From positions 1,426,093-1,490,092 of the forward strand of contig NMRA01000011.1 in the NCBI GenBank assembly GCA_002633005.1: a stretch of 64,000 nt of DNA, written 5' to 3'. The stretch comes from Phoronis australis (taxonomy: Eukaryota; Phoronida; Phoronidae). This document shows, piece by piece, positions 1 through 13,080 of this stretch. Each line of letters opens with the position of its first letter. Position 1 is the first letter of the stretch. A model generated the notes under the pieces. The model saw nothing but the letters and a program-made list of their open reading frames with translations. It was not told the origin of the DNA and ran no database searches. A program made the position numbers and the translations under genes.

Positions 1-739
1 ACAGAACACTCAGAATTCCACGTTATAGACATACTGTTGTAGTTGTAGCGACAGCAGACGATAATGTAGGCCTAGTTCTTGGGGTGGTCTATTCCAATAG
101 GGAGCGATGAATCAGCGCGGCTTTGCGTGATTTTGCATTTCACATCATAAATAGTTCCATAGCAACTCGAGTATGAGTGTCAGATTTGAGTACGTTTGGA
201 GTCTACTCGAACTACGACATTAGATACGCTTTTTTGAGTACGACTCCAGTGAGCACGATTTTGAGTATGAAATCTCGAGTATGAGTATGAGTCTGAGTAC
301 GGAGATTGGAGACCGGGCCCTGGTTTTCAAAGTGTACATGTAGGACGCCTGTGACTATTACCGTTTCCAGTAGGCGTTGTGTTTGCACACCTGATTCTCC
401 CGCGCGACAGGATACCAAAACGTAACCAGTGCTAACCCCATTTACTCACTCCCAGAGTTATGATGGTCCGGTTAAAGCGACTTTATCCTATAGGCGCTGG
501 AACAGTCAGGTGCAAAACGGCTATGTGATATTGTTTTCCGTATTTCCCACCCGGACTACTTTGCTCAAGCTACGATATCCACGCTCCCTTTATTGTTATG
601 TCCAACAAAGGAAGGAAAACAATGGAAGTGTCCCGTAGGCGATAACCCTAAGACGCCCTTAAACCCGTCGCATGGATATCACAAATTAAATAATACCGTG
701 CCACCTCCGAACGACGTCATTTAGCATGGGAAATGTTGT
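1..739. other. No gene seen; GAGTAY-rich cryptic repeat inside
   Basis: I see no supportable gene here. Between about 165 and 305 the words GAGTATGAG, GAGTACG and CTCGAGTATGAG recur irregularly, which looks like a degenerate short tandem repeat. The open frames in this stretch are short and lack recognisable domains. Homology to the EPDR gene C region begins only at about 740. Confidence 0.4.
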
Positions 740-1045
740 TGCATTCTCACACTATCAATTAAAGCTGCATTAAACCCATGCATTCTGTCACAACATGTTT
801 CGATCTACGCCTTTTATCCTTATAATTTTGGTTTCCAGAATAAACGAACGGCAAAATGATCGATACGCCACCGATGTCTGATATTTTATCGTGAGCACTT
901 TGTTCTATGGCCCTGGAATTTTTTTTAGATTTCTGAGCTAAAATTGAAATTAGTAAATTTCTTCGACCCCTCTCATTGAAATGCACAGTTCTATTCATGA
1001 ACTTCGTTCTCAGTAACAGAAACACTTTAAATGATCGTATCTTAC

Positions 1046-1654
1046 CTGGAAGACAGCGGTCCTCCAGTGTTGGTACTGGCGTTTGTTTACACTTTCCGTT
1101 AACGATAAAATAACCAAGTTGCTGAAAAAAGTAGAGTGTTTGGGTTATAGAAAAAGGTGTTGATCAAATTTGTTTTGATTTGAAAATTACTTAAAGGTGA
1201 TGTCACTTTTACATCGATTGCAACCAAAACCTGCAATAAAATCGGAATTGAAAAATGCATCTGTGCTTACAAAATAGTGTAGTTGAGAAGTGGCATTTAC
1301 CATAATCACATTTGTGAAGAAGAAACTAGCTAGGAAATCATTCAAAATATAAACACTGCTTTCATAAGTTATTGAATAAGCGGTCAAGAAATTGACTTTT
1401 ATCGAACTTAATGTGGTTACGTCAAATTGAAAGACCAAAGGACAATTAGAAAAGCTTTCTATTCGTTCTAGGCAACTTTTAATTTTTTCATGAAATCATA
1501 ATCTTCTAATTTTTTTATAGGTCGTCATACAGAAATGCAGCATTTTAATATAAACAAATCATGAACCAACTAAACGGTGTATGATATTCAAAACTGTTGT
1601 AAATATAGATACTCAGGGTGAACAAATCGACAACGTATCTCCGCACCACCTTAC
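1046..1654 (-). pseudogene. EPDR relic D: intact exon 3 plus truncated exon 2
   Basis: This is a fragment of an ependymin-related gene, closest to gene C. Exon 3 (1046-1121, 76 bp) is complete: a TTTTTTCAG acceptor, a 25-codon open frame starting QLGYFIVNGKCKQ, and a GTAAGA donor, with the same length and phase as gene C exon 3. About 500 bp away, 1617-1654 matches the last 38 bp of gene C exon 2 (reading KVVRRYVVDLFT). Its donor is CTGAGT instead of GTGAGT, and the 5' part of the exon is replaced by a dispersed repeat. The shared tract runs from about 740, but no exon 4 homologue is seen upstream of it. The locus therefore looks dead. Outlying exons beyond the window edge cannot be excluded. 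Confidence 0.75.
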
Positions 1655-2066
1655 CTTTTTTATTCGCGACGACCCCAATTAAAAAAAATGGCTGCGGGTA
1701 TAAAAAATAACAGCAGAGTTTTCAGTAAAACGCTCAACGTGCGACTTAGAAGTCTTTCTCCTTGGCGTACATGTAAACTTCCAAAAATCATTCTGAGATA
1801 TGAACACCAGGTAAGATTATGGTCTCTTTCTGCACGAGAAGCAATGACTATTTTAAACTGTGTGCGTGCGCATTAGAAGATTTTATATCACCTGTTTTTT
1901 ATTACTGTCACACCTTCGGTTCAGTAGGCAACAATCATGCTGAGCATTGGTTTTACGAGAACTGTGACCGGTTTGTGGTCCGAGCCTGTGACAACTAGAG
2001 ATGGTTCTGTGTCTTATGGTCTATCCCTAGTTGACACAGGTTTCGTGCTCAGCCATTTTGTTTCAA
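1655..2066. repeat. Dispersed repeat shared with 62237-63052
   Basis: The stretch from TGGCTGCGGG near 1688 to CATTTTGTTTC near 2062 reappears with substitutions at about 62237-63052. The second copy carries roughly 390 bp of extra sequence in its middle. Flanking sequence differs at both sites, so this is a dispersed repeat and not part of the tandem units. No coding domain is recognised. It truncates EPDR relic exon 2 on its left side. Confidence 0.55.
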
Positions 2067-5000
2067 GTTTCAAGTTTCAATCACCTTTATGATCTGATGG
2101 TCGAGACGTCCACAAATTGTGAGACCCAGCTACGCATTATTATAACTTGCTTTCATTTAGCAGTGATTTTAAATTAAAGCAACAGCGATTCAGACGGTGA
2201 GGTACACAATGTTAGGATTGCCTTATCGAGTCGGCACCTCCAGCTTGTGCAGTTCTTCGTATGTTTTATATAAAAATCTACTGAAGTACTTCAAATACAA
2301 TTCAGAGTAAGCAAAATGTGCCAAATTGACCAAAAGTGAGATTTGATATGCTGACTACGAACTATTCAAGTCTAACTCCTTTTGCATGCCTGAAGTTGCA
2401 GTAAAAGTTGATGAAGTGAAAGTCTTCATGGAATATCTGTAACCAAGGCTTGTATGGCGACATGTAGTCATTGTTGACACCAGGCTACATGAATCAGCTG
2501 TAGGTTCTCTTGCATCTTACCACAAAGAAAGACATCGGCCCAACTAAGCGCCATATTTATTGCGCGTGGGGTATCGCAGGGCATTCCCCTTTTAAAATAG
2601 CTGCGCTGCTTAAAGCTTTCGTCAGCAGACAGACAGCTAGTGGTGGATCCACTGTTAATGTCATGGCGACCAGAGATATTGAAAATTGGGGGGACAAAAT
2701 GGCGTCGAGGAGAGGATTGAATTGTGGCAACCCAGAGAGGGCGTGAATTAGAGGTGATCTTACATTTTCTTTACACACACCACTATAGAAAACCTTGATA
2801 AATGTACGCTTACATGTACATTCACTTTTTATTTGTTGAGTGTTTGACGATGCGTCATACTCCTACTTAACTGGTGAACAGAGGCAACTAACCCTCTCCT
2901 TTAGTACATGTACCTTCCTTAGAAAGTACATGTATGACTGACCCCGAGCTTGAACTCGGCTAAGTTGGTTAAATGTTATTTTCAATCACGTTTAACTTTT
3001 AAATCTTATAACAATGCATAAGCTGTAAGCGTTGGGAGTAATGAAACAAGCACAGTGATTACTATACACCTCTGCAAGGGGGTGGGTCGGGCAAGCTCGA
3101 ATCATGACGGCGTGGCTATAGTGCTTATGAGTGTACGAGTTGCATTTTGAACTCGATGTACTGCTCTTGGAAATCACTATGAAGTCAATCGAATAATTAA
3201 TTTTAGTTACTTTTCACAAAACTTCTATGTTGTTAAATCAAGCACTTTATTGGAAAATTAACAAAAGCAAAGACAGCAATGCCATAATTTCGTAACTGTC
3301 ATTTACAATCTGATTGTCCAAGTACATGTACATCCTTCTCCATAGGTCTCCGCAGACACTTTTGAGGACACCTGTAATGTTAAAATGTAGCCTTTTAAGC
3401 CACGCAACGCGCCATTTGTTTGTTGTCTTCTTGCGATTACTACCTGTATTGGAGTATCCCTGCTGCGGGGCTATGATAATGGGAGGTGGTAATGGGCATG
3501 CCTCATTCGCACAATCTCTGCTAGTGCCTATTATTCTCTGCCGCAAGGCCTCATGCGTGTTTTAAACTTGTCCATAAGCAATTTCTTTCAACACCAGTAC
3601 GAGGCCCTGCAACTCATACGAGGAAATTGCAATCCCTTAAGAACGTTTCAACAGATGGTTGGTTGCATCAACAAGGGGGGGGGGTCCGAGGCTAAATGAC
3701 TCCTTCCGGTATTTGTTCAAAAAATTTATATGGCGTTAGAAGTGTTAATATCTTTGTGATCATAAAACTCTAGGGAAAGGGACATTTTCGATAAACAAGC
3801 GAGCAGATTTTCCAAATTTGCTCTCTAAAACCAAATATACTTGATTTTTTATATCACTGTTGTTTAAGCTTTATTTACAGGAAAATTTGTGTCAATTTTT
3901 CACACGTTCTGGCAAATAGATAAAGCAGATGTTTTCTACGTCAACCAGCTTCAGAAAACTGTTAATTTCAACAGTTCCAAATACAAAAAAACATTTTGAA
4001 TACGATCACTAGCTGGGTGAAGATCACTCGCTCAAGGACATAATTCATTTATATGTTGTTTTCAGTCTGCATAATTGTTTCTCTAGGATATTTTCAAATT
4101 CTCTTTGTTAATTCCCGACCGAGACAGGTGTAACAGAGGGATGAAATCAACTTTTTGTTGCCGGTACGTTGAATATATAATGAATTGAACATTAGTGAAA
4201 GCAATACCAGGCAGTGGGCCGTGAAATGTGTCAGGCACAGCCATGAGCGTATGAAGGATTTCCCATCATCACAGAAACGGAAACCAATCTTAAACGACCG
4301 TGGAGCAAAGAAAAAGTAAAGAAATGCCCTAGACAGCGTTGTCCCGTTTTGACCAAGAACGAGTTACAGGTGGTGCATAAAGTTCATGTCAGTCGGACAA
4401 GGAATGCCCCCTGTAGTATGGGTGCGAACACTGACTCATGATATCAAACGAAAATGAATCAATACAATCAAATTTGAAACATGACCGAATAGCAGTTAAA
4501 ATAGCACTCCACAATCAACCGATTAATTCTTACTTCAAAATAACGAAAGAAGCTCTTCATTCCGGCCTCTGTGACTCGAACTGTCTTATGGATTAATTAC
4601 AATGGCTGCATTTGATTATCTTCTCTGGGCCTGGGATATCTGGGTAGGTCTAGAGTTCAGTAACACTGGGACCTCGCTATTTAGCAAGACTTTACCGAAT
4701 ATTAGGTGAGATGTTGCCGTGAATTTTATATAAGAAAACGTGATTTTGGCTACATAGATTTTAGTGAGGTCCTAGGGGCGGTCCTAGCGTTATACAGAAC
4801 TCTACCCTGATTGGTCTGTAAGCCGGAAGTCGTCATCGAGCAACAATCTGATTGATGTCTTAGATGGTTGACCCGGCGGAAACAGCAAAGTCAATCAAGT
4901 GCCACCAATGCAGCGGCCTAACCGATTGAGTACCAGATCTCAAATGGTCACATGACACATACACAAAACGTACCGAGAGTGGCGTAGATGAAGTCGTACA

Positions 5001-5844
5001 TTATTTCGCGTATCGTCCAAGACCGAAGAAATAATGTCGACTAGAGTGTTTATTCATCTACGTCAATCGATGTACCTTTTGCATTTATCCCAAACGCTTC
5101 GCACTTTTAGGTTTCTTTAATTTTTTTCTGCAGATTTTTTAAATACTCAACCCAGACTGTTAACGTGGCAGGTCACATACCGGTACTATATTAATGTACT
5201 TGTGCGTTATTTACAAGTTTTCTCTAGTAAAATAAACAGTTTGAAATGCGGTAATTCTGAACTGAATTTGTAACATTTCTCGAAAATAATCAAATCACAA
5301 CTATATTTAACATTGTAGTTGCCACGGAATCGGCGGCTGAGTTGCAGACGATACAATATTTAGCCAATAAAACTAAGATAGAAGGGTCATAAAACTAACA
5401 GTTTTGTACAAGATGCTATGTTTGGGACATCATTGCATGTAGAGTGTTGTGTATACTGCTGCAGTTTTACTACTTTAAACTATTTTGGGAAAGTTTGATT
5501 ATCGAACCCGCTAACGACGTTGAGTCGAAATTGACTTGCCTTTTGAACTTTCAATGTCAGAGGTCACTGTTAAAGTAGTCTCGGGAGTGTAATAGGGAAA
5601 ACAATATAGCAGAGCCGTATTGCACTCGACTGATTCAACGCGTATGGGATAAACAATTGATCTATTTAAACTAAATTAGCACTTTACCAAAAGAATTCAA
5701 AATGTGCCGGAAACATAAGGGACTCTCTATGTAGATTTAAAGTAAGTTTTCCAGACTATCAGTTCAAAGAACGGTGCCGTTTGGAATGCCTGCTACATGG
5801 GGTACCGTCCAGTCTACGTTGGTATGCAAAAGAACGTCTTACAT
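2067..5844. other. Non-coding stretch downstream of gene A
   Basis: No gene is supported. The sequence is collinear with 23318-26024 downstream of gene B, which shows it is old shared duplication sequence. Frames at 3247-3546 (minus) and 24430-24711 (minus) correspond between units and share phrases such as IIAPQQGYS, but I recognise no family and see no splice structure. They are more likely a decayed repeat than a host exon. Confidence 0.4.
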
Positions 5845-8006
5845 CTATTTGCATTCAGACGGTATTTCCAACACACTAGGATCCGGAATACTGGAGGTGG
5901 CGTTCACCAAATTAAAGGTACTCGTTTCATAAGTGGTTTTACCGTCTGAAAGTAACAATGAGTGTATGTCAACATTTTGGACAATGTTACAATGACATTT
6001 TCAGGTAGCGCAAAACGATTTAAGTACGACAAAAGATGTCAAAAAGAAACATCTGACGACAACGTACTTGTGACGACAGTCTAACAATGGATGGCTTATG
6101 AAGAAGTAGATAGATGAAAGTTCGCCTTCAACAAATGTTTGTCTTTGATACAACCATTGAACATTCGTGATGGCGTCAATTCTATAACATCGAGTATAAG
6201 TAGGCATACACACTAACTGATGAGATATTGAAATTTGAATTGCTCATACATGTACGTACAGCCTCCAATAGACTTGAATAAAAATTATCCAAACATACCC
6301 TTCGTAAAATATCCCGTATTTACTGAGGTGACAGGTATGCAAGTTTCCGCGTCCAGTGCAATGTAGACGGTTGTAGTGCCGTTGTATTTAGGTGTAGGTT
6401 TGACAGTGGCCATGAAGCTCTCAATCATCAGCTTACCGGAACCATATGAGAATGTACCCAAGTAATGACCATCTGCGAAGTAAGAAAAGTGTATGCATTC
6501 TGCTGCTCAGAGTAAAAATTCACATTGCATGTACATCACAGGATACTAAACCCAATCTTCGTTTTATCACTTGCACAGGCGCATTAGTATCCCACTTGAG
6601 TGTTAAAAGCAGGATTCAACTAAAAACTCATACTCTCTGTGTCACATCTAGTGCATTAAGGTTCTTAGTGCGTGGTCGTTCCTACAGTTGTGTAACTCGT
6701 TCAAAACTCAGGTAACGCTTGCCGGTTTAGCAGTTTATAAACATTTTCAAAGTTTGCCCCATACTCTTAAGGGTTGTCGAGGAATACAGAGCACTATATT
6801 GTTTCAGAGAACCAAACGGGGAAGACGTTTTAAACATTTGTTAATAAGCTAAAATCGATTTTGGTATCTTTCTAGCAAAATTGTCACACATCCCGTTTTC
6901 ATTTTGTCTTCCCATGCAAGGTTAACTTTGGGGAAGCATTCTTCTCTTTTACAGCAAATACAGAAAATAATCAACTTATGCAGACACCAGCACATCATAA
7001 AACTTGCTTATCGAATAAACATTACTTTTAAAGTGAATGTTTTGCCTTTTATGGCCTCTCCATGTCAAGCTGGCCATTATCAAGACGAACAAATATGCAC
7101 AAAATTGACAGTTTTTAACCCAAACCGAACAATTAGCATGACACTATTATGTTCCACCAGACAATGTTATCAAAATGTCTATTAATCCGGACTAATTTTT
7201 TTTGCAATTCTGAGAAAACTGATCGATAACCCTGCAAATTTCCGTCCAAAAATTGCATTGTCGTCAAGGAGTGGTAGAGTGTTTTTAAAAGTTTCAGGAA
7301 TTTAACCCATTACTGCAAAAAAACACGTCAAAGGGGTAACGAAATGCATTTTTCAAAAGAGATACGAAATCAAGTAAACGCCATTCGAAGCTGCCACAAG
7401 CATAGCAAATTTCAAAACCGCCAGACAAGTTAGCACTCAGTTTCCACTAAAACTTAAAGATTGAACACTTCCTGTCCTCGTAATGCGTCCGCGTGAAATT
7501 ATGAAATGTGTCAATCAATCAAAGCTGCACATCTTCCCATATTTCTTATTACACGAATCTACTGTAAAGGGAAAATAGATGAAATGGGGCTGAAAGGGTA
7601 ACTTGCTTTGACATTAACGACAACTCAAAAAGAGGGAAAGAGGTATGAGATGAAGAGTAGACGGGAGGAAAACAGTTTATGGAGGAATGATAGAGAGTTT
7701 AAATTAGAAAGTGGAAGAAAGATAAGAGGTGAAGAGAAGATGGAGGGGGGCATGCATGGAGGGATGGAGGAATGAGGGTAAGTTATGAGAGAGGGAGGAG
7801 GGTGCGAGGTGCAGAGAACTTGGGGGGCCTCTATAGAGGGATGGAGGAATTAGGGTTAGATATGAGAAAGGGAGGGGGGTGCGAGGCGCAAAGAACATGG
7901 AGGGAACGTATAGAGGGATGGGGGAACGAGGGTTAGAAATGAGAGTGAAAGGGATGCGAGGTGCAGAGAATATGGGGGGCATGTAGAGAGGGATGAGGAA
8001 TGAGTG

Positions 8007-8038
<32 letters not shown>

Positions 8039-8515
8039 GAATGAGAAATTAGATGTGAGAGTGGGAGATATGGGAAGCTAGGGGAGCGTGGAGAGATAGA
8101 AAGAATGAAGGAAGGAATGAATGGGAGAGATAAAAATCGGCATTTTACCTTTCACATCCATGTATGCAGGAATAGGATATTTGCCGCACTTTCCGTTGGT
8201 TACAACGTAGGACACTTGCTGACAGCAGCGAAAATAAAAGAAAAATCAGTTTTAATACACACTGACAATAAAATATTTCGTTCTTGCTTTCCATGCCAAA
8301 ATGGTTATTTGATAACCATGATTACTTTTACGCTGTTATATTCACAAAATTCCCTAAAATATCATTAATAACTCTCTGCTATAATCTCTCCTATGGTTAC
8401 AAAAACAATCATATATTAGGTAGGCCACTTACGGCTATGGAACTTATCAGAAGTTGCTAACATATTTAAATTAGAAGTGATCTGTTGGTTTGGTATGTAT
8501 ATGTATATGTATGTG

Positions 8516-8548
<33 letters not shown>

Positions 8549-9949
8549 TTCATTGAAAAGTAAGCTGTTCATGGCTTTAATTAGTTTGTACAACAAACTT
8601 TCATATATTGTTGACAATACCATCGTTAGGTATTTCGAACGTGACTTCTTTCGTTTGAAAATATTCGAAGCTTTAATAATAAAAACTGAAACTCTTGATG
8701 TAAATTCCCAAGACATTGGGTTCCATCGTACCTTGTCGTTATATAAATAATGTCCATAAGTTGTAACACCCATGTATTTTATTAAGTTTTACAACGTTTC
8801 ATAGTACATTAGTTTCCATGACAGTTCCTTCTGTCATTACGCTCTTATGTATGCAACCTCATATTCGTGTTCAATGTCATTGTTATTGTTTCATGTATCT
8901 TACACGATAGCGTTTATGATTTTTAAATTTATTTGCCTTTGATGACTGATGATAATAGTCGAAGTACCGCCACTGTTTTATTATGAAATGTTTTGTACAG
9001 AGTTTTATTATATATTTACTCATATATATGTGTTCGTGATGCCACTTACACTGGGCGATCTATTATATCAACTACCATCCGATGAAAGACGCTTGTGTAG
9101 ACACTATTAAAGTACTGAAACCATGGTTTCATCCACTGATGCACGTGCATCCACAAGACCGCGTGGTTTCTCGGCACTTTTCACACAAGGTAATTTTATG
9201 CGTCTAGTATGTTCTCAAGCGATAATGAACTCCATTTTCAAGTTCCCAAGACCTGAAATCATTTCTCATCTGCATCACAAACAAGTTGATTCTAATTGAA
9301 TAGAAACAAGTGCAGTAAAACGAGTTTGTTTCTTTAGAGTATCCTTGGATGCTAACCACTTTAATTACCTCTTTGTAATCTGCAACGTATTTCTGAGAAA
9401 CTGTGTATTGTCCTACGGTAATTTGCTGAGATCCGCCTGCTCGCATTTTGTCGACATCAGTAGACATTGTACCAGTTATCTTAAAAAAAAAAAAACAACA
9501 TACCTGAACTGATTTATGAGCATTTTTATGTTAAGACTTCATGCACTTGCATTTACAGGACGGACGAGAAACAATGAGAGGACGTAAGATGGGCGTAGAT
9601 TGGCACTGAGAGTAAGACCAAAACGGACATCAATGACGTTCTCTTACGAAAGACTTAAGCAACAATTGGGCAACACAAGTTAATTAAATAAGTATTGTTT
9701 GAAGAAGCCCAGGAAACAAAAAGCACTGTTACAAACTTTCCTGGAACTAGGTTATTACGACTTAATTGCAAGTGTGTTGAAATGCTGGGAATATGGGACT
9801 ACCGGGAATGACGTAGGTTTGCCTCCAGTTGAAACTTGTCCCAAAATTATCGAGAACAGACCGGAGTACTGTTTGGCAGGCTCAGGACAGTGTTGCGTCT
9901 TAACCGACACAACGACAAGGGCCATCAGAACTACAGCTGTCTTCATCAT
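5845..9949 (-). CDS. Ependymin-related secreted protein, gene A (5 exons)
   Basis: Exons on the minus strand are 9803-9949, 9369-9479, 8149-8218, 6299-6472 and 5845-5945. Joined, they give 603 bp, or 200 residues. Acceptors end in AG (TTTAAG, GCTGTCAG, CTTCGCAG, CTTTCAG). Donors are GTAGTC (weak), GTAATT, GTAAAA and GTATGT, with intron phases 0, 0, 1, 1. The protein starts with a hydrophobic signal peptide (MMKTAVVLMALVVVSVKT) followed by Cys-Pro and Q-Y-S-G. It carries NGKCGKYPIPAYMD in exon 3, ETCIPV in exon 4 and IPDPSVLEIPSEC at the end. These give the four spaced cysteines expected of the ependymin family. NGT and NAT sequons suggest glycosylation. Family members are secreted or lysosomal glycoproteins with a LolA/LolB-like hydrophobic pocket. 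The exact ligand is unknown. Family assignment rests on motif memory, not a search. Confidence 0.85.
7740..8003. repeat. Purine-rich minisatellite, about 76-bp period, in gene A intron 3
   Basis: Degenerate tandem units carry the recurring words GGGATGGAGGAATGA, TATGAGA(G/A)AGGGAGG and GAACATGG. The plus strand is almost entirely purine. The same array occurs in gene B intron 3 (33108-33360), so it predates the duplication. It ends in a (TA)n run at about 8006-8033. Confidence 0.75.
8006..8033. repeat. (TA)n microsatellite
   Basis: An uninterrupted run of alternating T and A follows the minisatellite directly. Confidence 0.9.
8547..9111 (+). mobile_element. Penelope-like element remnant (unit 1 copy)
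   Basis: This is the shorter counterpart of the element at 33461-34298. It begins next to a (TA)n(TG)n run with TTTCATTGAAAAGTAAGC. It then contains a truncated plus-strand frame (about 8605-8750) ending in GFHRTLSLYK, and finishes with the 3' segment (about 8991-9111). About 235 bp, including most of the left inverted arm and the first part of the endonuclease-like frame, are missing relative to the unit 2 copy. It lies in intron 2 of gene A. Assignment to a Penelope-like element rests on the GIY-YIG-type C-terminal region seen in the fuller copy. Confidence 0.55.
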
Positions 9950-10028
9950 CTGAAAATAAAGTACAAACATCGACACGTTGAAAAAGCGACATCTATCGTC
10001 AAAATTCACGCTGTAATCGTTGTACCAG

Positions 10029-10037
10029 TATATAAAA
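10029..10037 (-). promoter_or_regulatory. Candidate TATA-like box of gene A
   Basis: The minus strand reads TTTTATATA about 80 bp upstream of the gene A start codon. The same word sits about 80 bp upstream of the gene B start (37884-37893). Position and conservation make it a candidate core promoter. The transcription start is not visible from sequence alone. Confidence 0.3.
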
Positions 10038-13003
10038 GTGCATGTGTACTGCAAAATCGTTTCTTTTTATGACTCTATTTCAAAATCATGTAGCAAATAT
10101 AACAACAAAACTACTGTTTTAAATAAACACCAGCGATTGATACATTTCATAACGACGGTGAAGGCCTTAAAATTAGAGTATTTTGTGGCATCAAAATCCC
10201 GTTTAGACCCACAAAAACAACAACTGCACCAACACCGGTTGTCACTACTTTTGTCACCCATTTTGACCCTGAGGTCGAAGCTTGTTTTATCTCCGCCTGC
10301 ACCCCCTGTAGACACCAGTTTTAGCTAGTAACCACCTTCTTCCCCTCTTTATTTGTTTTAGTGGGAGGTACTTTACCCCAATACTATGATCCACGAGCTG
10401 TAGTATTGAGCACCCCCCGGCATTACCCCACTTCCCACGCATATACGCCTATGTGAGGAGCAATGCGGTTTTCCACAAGGCTGCAGTATTTTCTCTCAAA
10501 TGTCTCGCATTTGAACGCATGCACTCAGCTTCCGCAAGCGGGCGCACACGATGTTCCGACTATAGGCGCACCTTGATCTAAAAAATGCTCTAACGAACCA
10601 TTGGATTTTACACAACGTGTGGCAGGATTGACATTCTATACTCTGGATGGAATTGTTAAAATAATGGTTAATTATTGAAATATACAGTTTCAAAACTCAT
10701 ACTTTATTTTTAAGAAAGCTTTAACTGTTGAAAAACTTGGTTCCTCTTCAAATGCTTCGCATGTAGTAAAAGTGAAACAGGCAGCTATTGAGAGTTAAAA
10801 AAGTTAATGTCCAAAATCCATTGACAGTTTTTCCAGTTGCATGTTGTTGGACTTTGACCTCAAAAATACCTGTTGCAGCAGTGAGAGCGTAACTGCAGCG
10901 AAAATGAATCAAGCAGCGCTTATCGTTAATTGACGTTAGGTATTGGCAATGTGTGAAAAAACCCTATTCGTTCTCAGCCATTAAAACAAAATTGTTGGAA
11001 TCGCACCCTGTCGAATCATCTACGACAAAATGGTTGCTACATGGTAGTCTCTATGGACTCCATCCAAAACACTAAAAAGTCACTATCTCAAGTAAAATTG
11101 CCTTGATATTTTTCATGTGATAAGCTGAACGAAAGTCATGATCATTATCTGTCACAAGTTGTATCGTTCTCCCACATGACTGTTGCTCAGAATGTCTGCA
11201 GATGGGTCAGTGTATGAAAGGATCAGAGCATTTTTTGTTTAAAACGAAAATGAAAAATTAGAAAATCAAACCAGTTTTTTGTTTTTGTAACTTTTCTAAT
11301 TTCATTTCCTTAGAAAATTCAAAAATTGAAAATTAGGAATTCAACCAATTATTGACTCGAATGTTAGTTCCATTTTTCGTTTTTCCACATCACTTGCAAT
11401 GTATAGAGTTCAGAATATCAGAAATACGTTTGGATTCAAGGCTTTTTTGCGATTTCCGAAAGGTAAATTAGGGAGGAAAAGCAACACGCTCATTTTTTTC
11501 GTATGTCAATCAAAGTAAAATGTCTTTGATTGCCTTTGATACACATCGTACCCCGAGGTTGTTTGATAGTTCAATTGACCCTTAATCCACTCCAAAACCT
11601 TGCCTCAAGATGGTTGAGATTCCATAATGAGTTTTCATTGTTCCACATAATCGTTTCTCATTTGCTTGTTACTCAAAGCAATGAAGTGACAGTATTGGCC
11701 TGACCGTCAACTAAACACTGTGTGGAAATTGAATATCGAGAAACGGGGTCGATGTCGATTTTTCGAAAACTCTGCTTCAGAAGGGGATAGGAAAATAAAA
11801 TCGACTTCTAATTTTCAATTTTCGAGTTTTCGGCGAAATTAGAAACAAAAAATAAAATGTCAACATTTGGCTCGACATTCTAATTTCCAAATATTTAGAT
11901 GAATTGAAAAACGTATATTTAAACCATCACAAACTGATTCGATTTTCGTATTACAAACTTAAAACCCAGTCTTTTCGAGCATGAACGAGCAATATTTTCA
12001 AGAAAGAGTTCATGTGATTCCAGAAAACATTGAAGCATTTCAACCCTGCACATTTCTGAAGCTTACTTTTTAAAGTATATAAAACTTGTATACGCCATTG
12101 AACTGTGTTGACCCATTTGCTGGCGCACCAACTGAAATTAATGTTAAGTTGTATCTATCAATTTGAGGACGATTTCAGGGCTTCAAAGACGTGACAGTTC
12201 GTTATTTCTTGAGATCAGGTTCTTTAAGTTGACACGTCAAGCGCTGAACATGCTCTCAACAAATGTCAAACAGACAGCTCTTAGCAAACATAGAAATCAC
12301 GTCTAAACTGAGTAAATCAGAAACCAAGCTTCAAGTGATAAATGAACTATATCAAAAGTTCTCTTCTTCGACGGAACGTGGCTGTATAGCCGCTTTAAAT
12401 AATCCTACAAATACACGAACTTTACCGACCACATCACTCGTGACGAACTCTGGCGTACGTGAAGAGCCAAACACCAACCTATCAGCTTGATGTTTTTGAG
12501 TCCTATTTTCCGGCACAGTGACTTTACCGGGAAGTAGGGCGCACCCTAGTATGTTTCGGTCTGACCATTGAATTGAACATTGCTGTGAGTCGTTGAAAGA
12601 CTCTAAATCGCTTTCCAATATTGGACATGCTTCTTGGCAAACGGGTTGCATCTTCGCTCTCATGCTCTCGGGATACCCGCCGACGGCAAGCTGATTTTTC
12701 CCAAAACTGGAGGATTTGGACACTTTGAAAATTGTTATTCCAACTTAATTGGGACAAGTTGTGTCGTTAGTGCTTTGTGAACATAATACAAAATATTATT
12801 GTTTTGAGCCTTACCTTGATATAGTATCGTCCTGTTCCTTGCTCAGTTTGCAACTAACGAATAAACGTCGCTAAACCACTGTTTTATAGCGTAAATGTCA
12901 CATGTCGGTGTACGTTGTAATCAGATTTGAGGATTGCGAAACTCCACTGACTCTTATTGCCAAATCCTGATAACAGACACAGACAGACGAATATGCCTAT
13001 TAC

Positions 13004-13080
13004 TCATGGCGGCGCAGCATAGCGGCTGGGGGGGGGGGAGCTATAGCACCCCACTTATTTCAGTGCTGCGCCGCCCATGG
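13004..13080. repeat. Small GC-rich foldback element
   Basis: The arms CATGGCGGCGCAGCA and TGCTGCGCCGCCCATG are inverted copies of one another and enclose a poly-G loop and GCTATAG. A related foldback occurs at 22372-22445. Confidence 0.6.

Noticed and set aside
3247-3546. Minus frame matched by 24430-24711 in unit 2
   Set aside because: Both are open over much of the length, but amino-acid and base changes look alike and there is no known domain or splice context. A decayed repeat is more likely.
12352-12723. 123-codon minus frame upstream of gene A
   Set aside because: The unit 2 counterpart (about 40000-40300) has stops and indels in this frame, so coding constraint is not supported.
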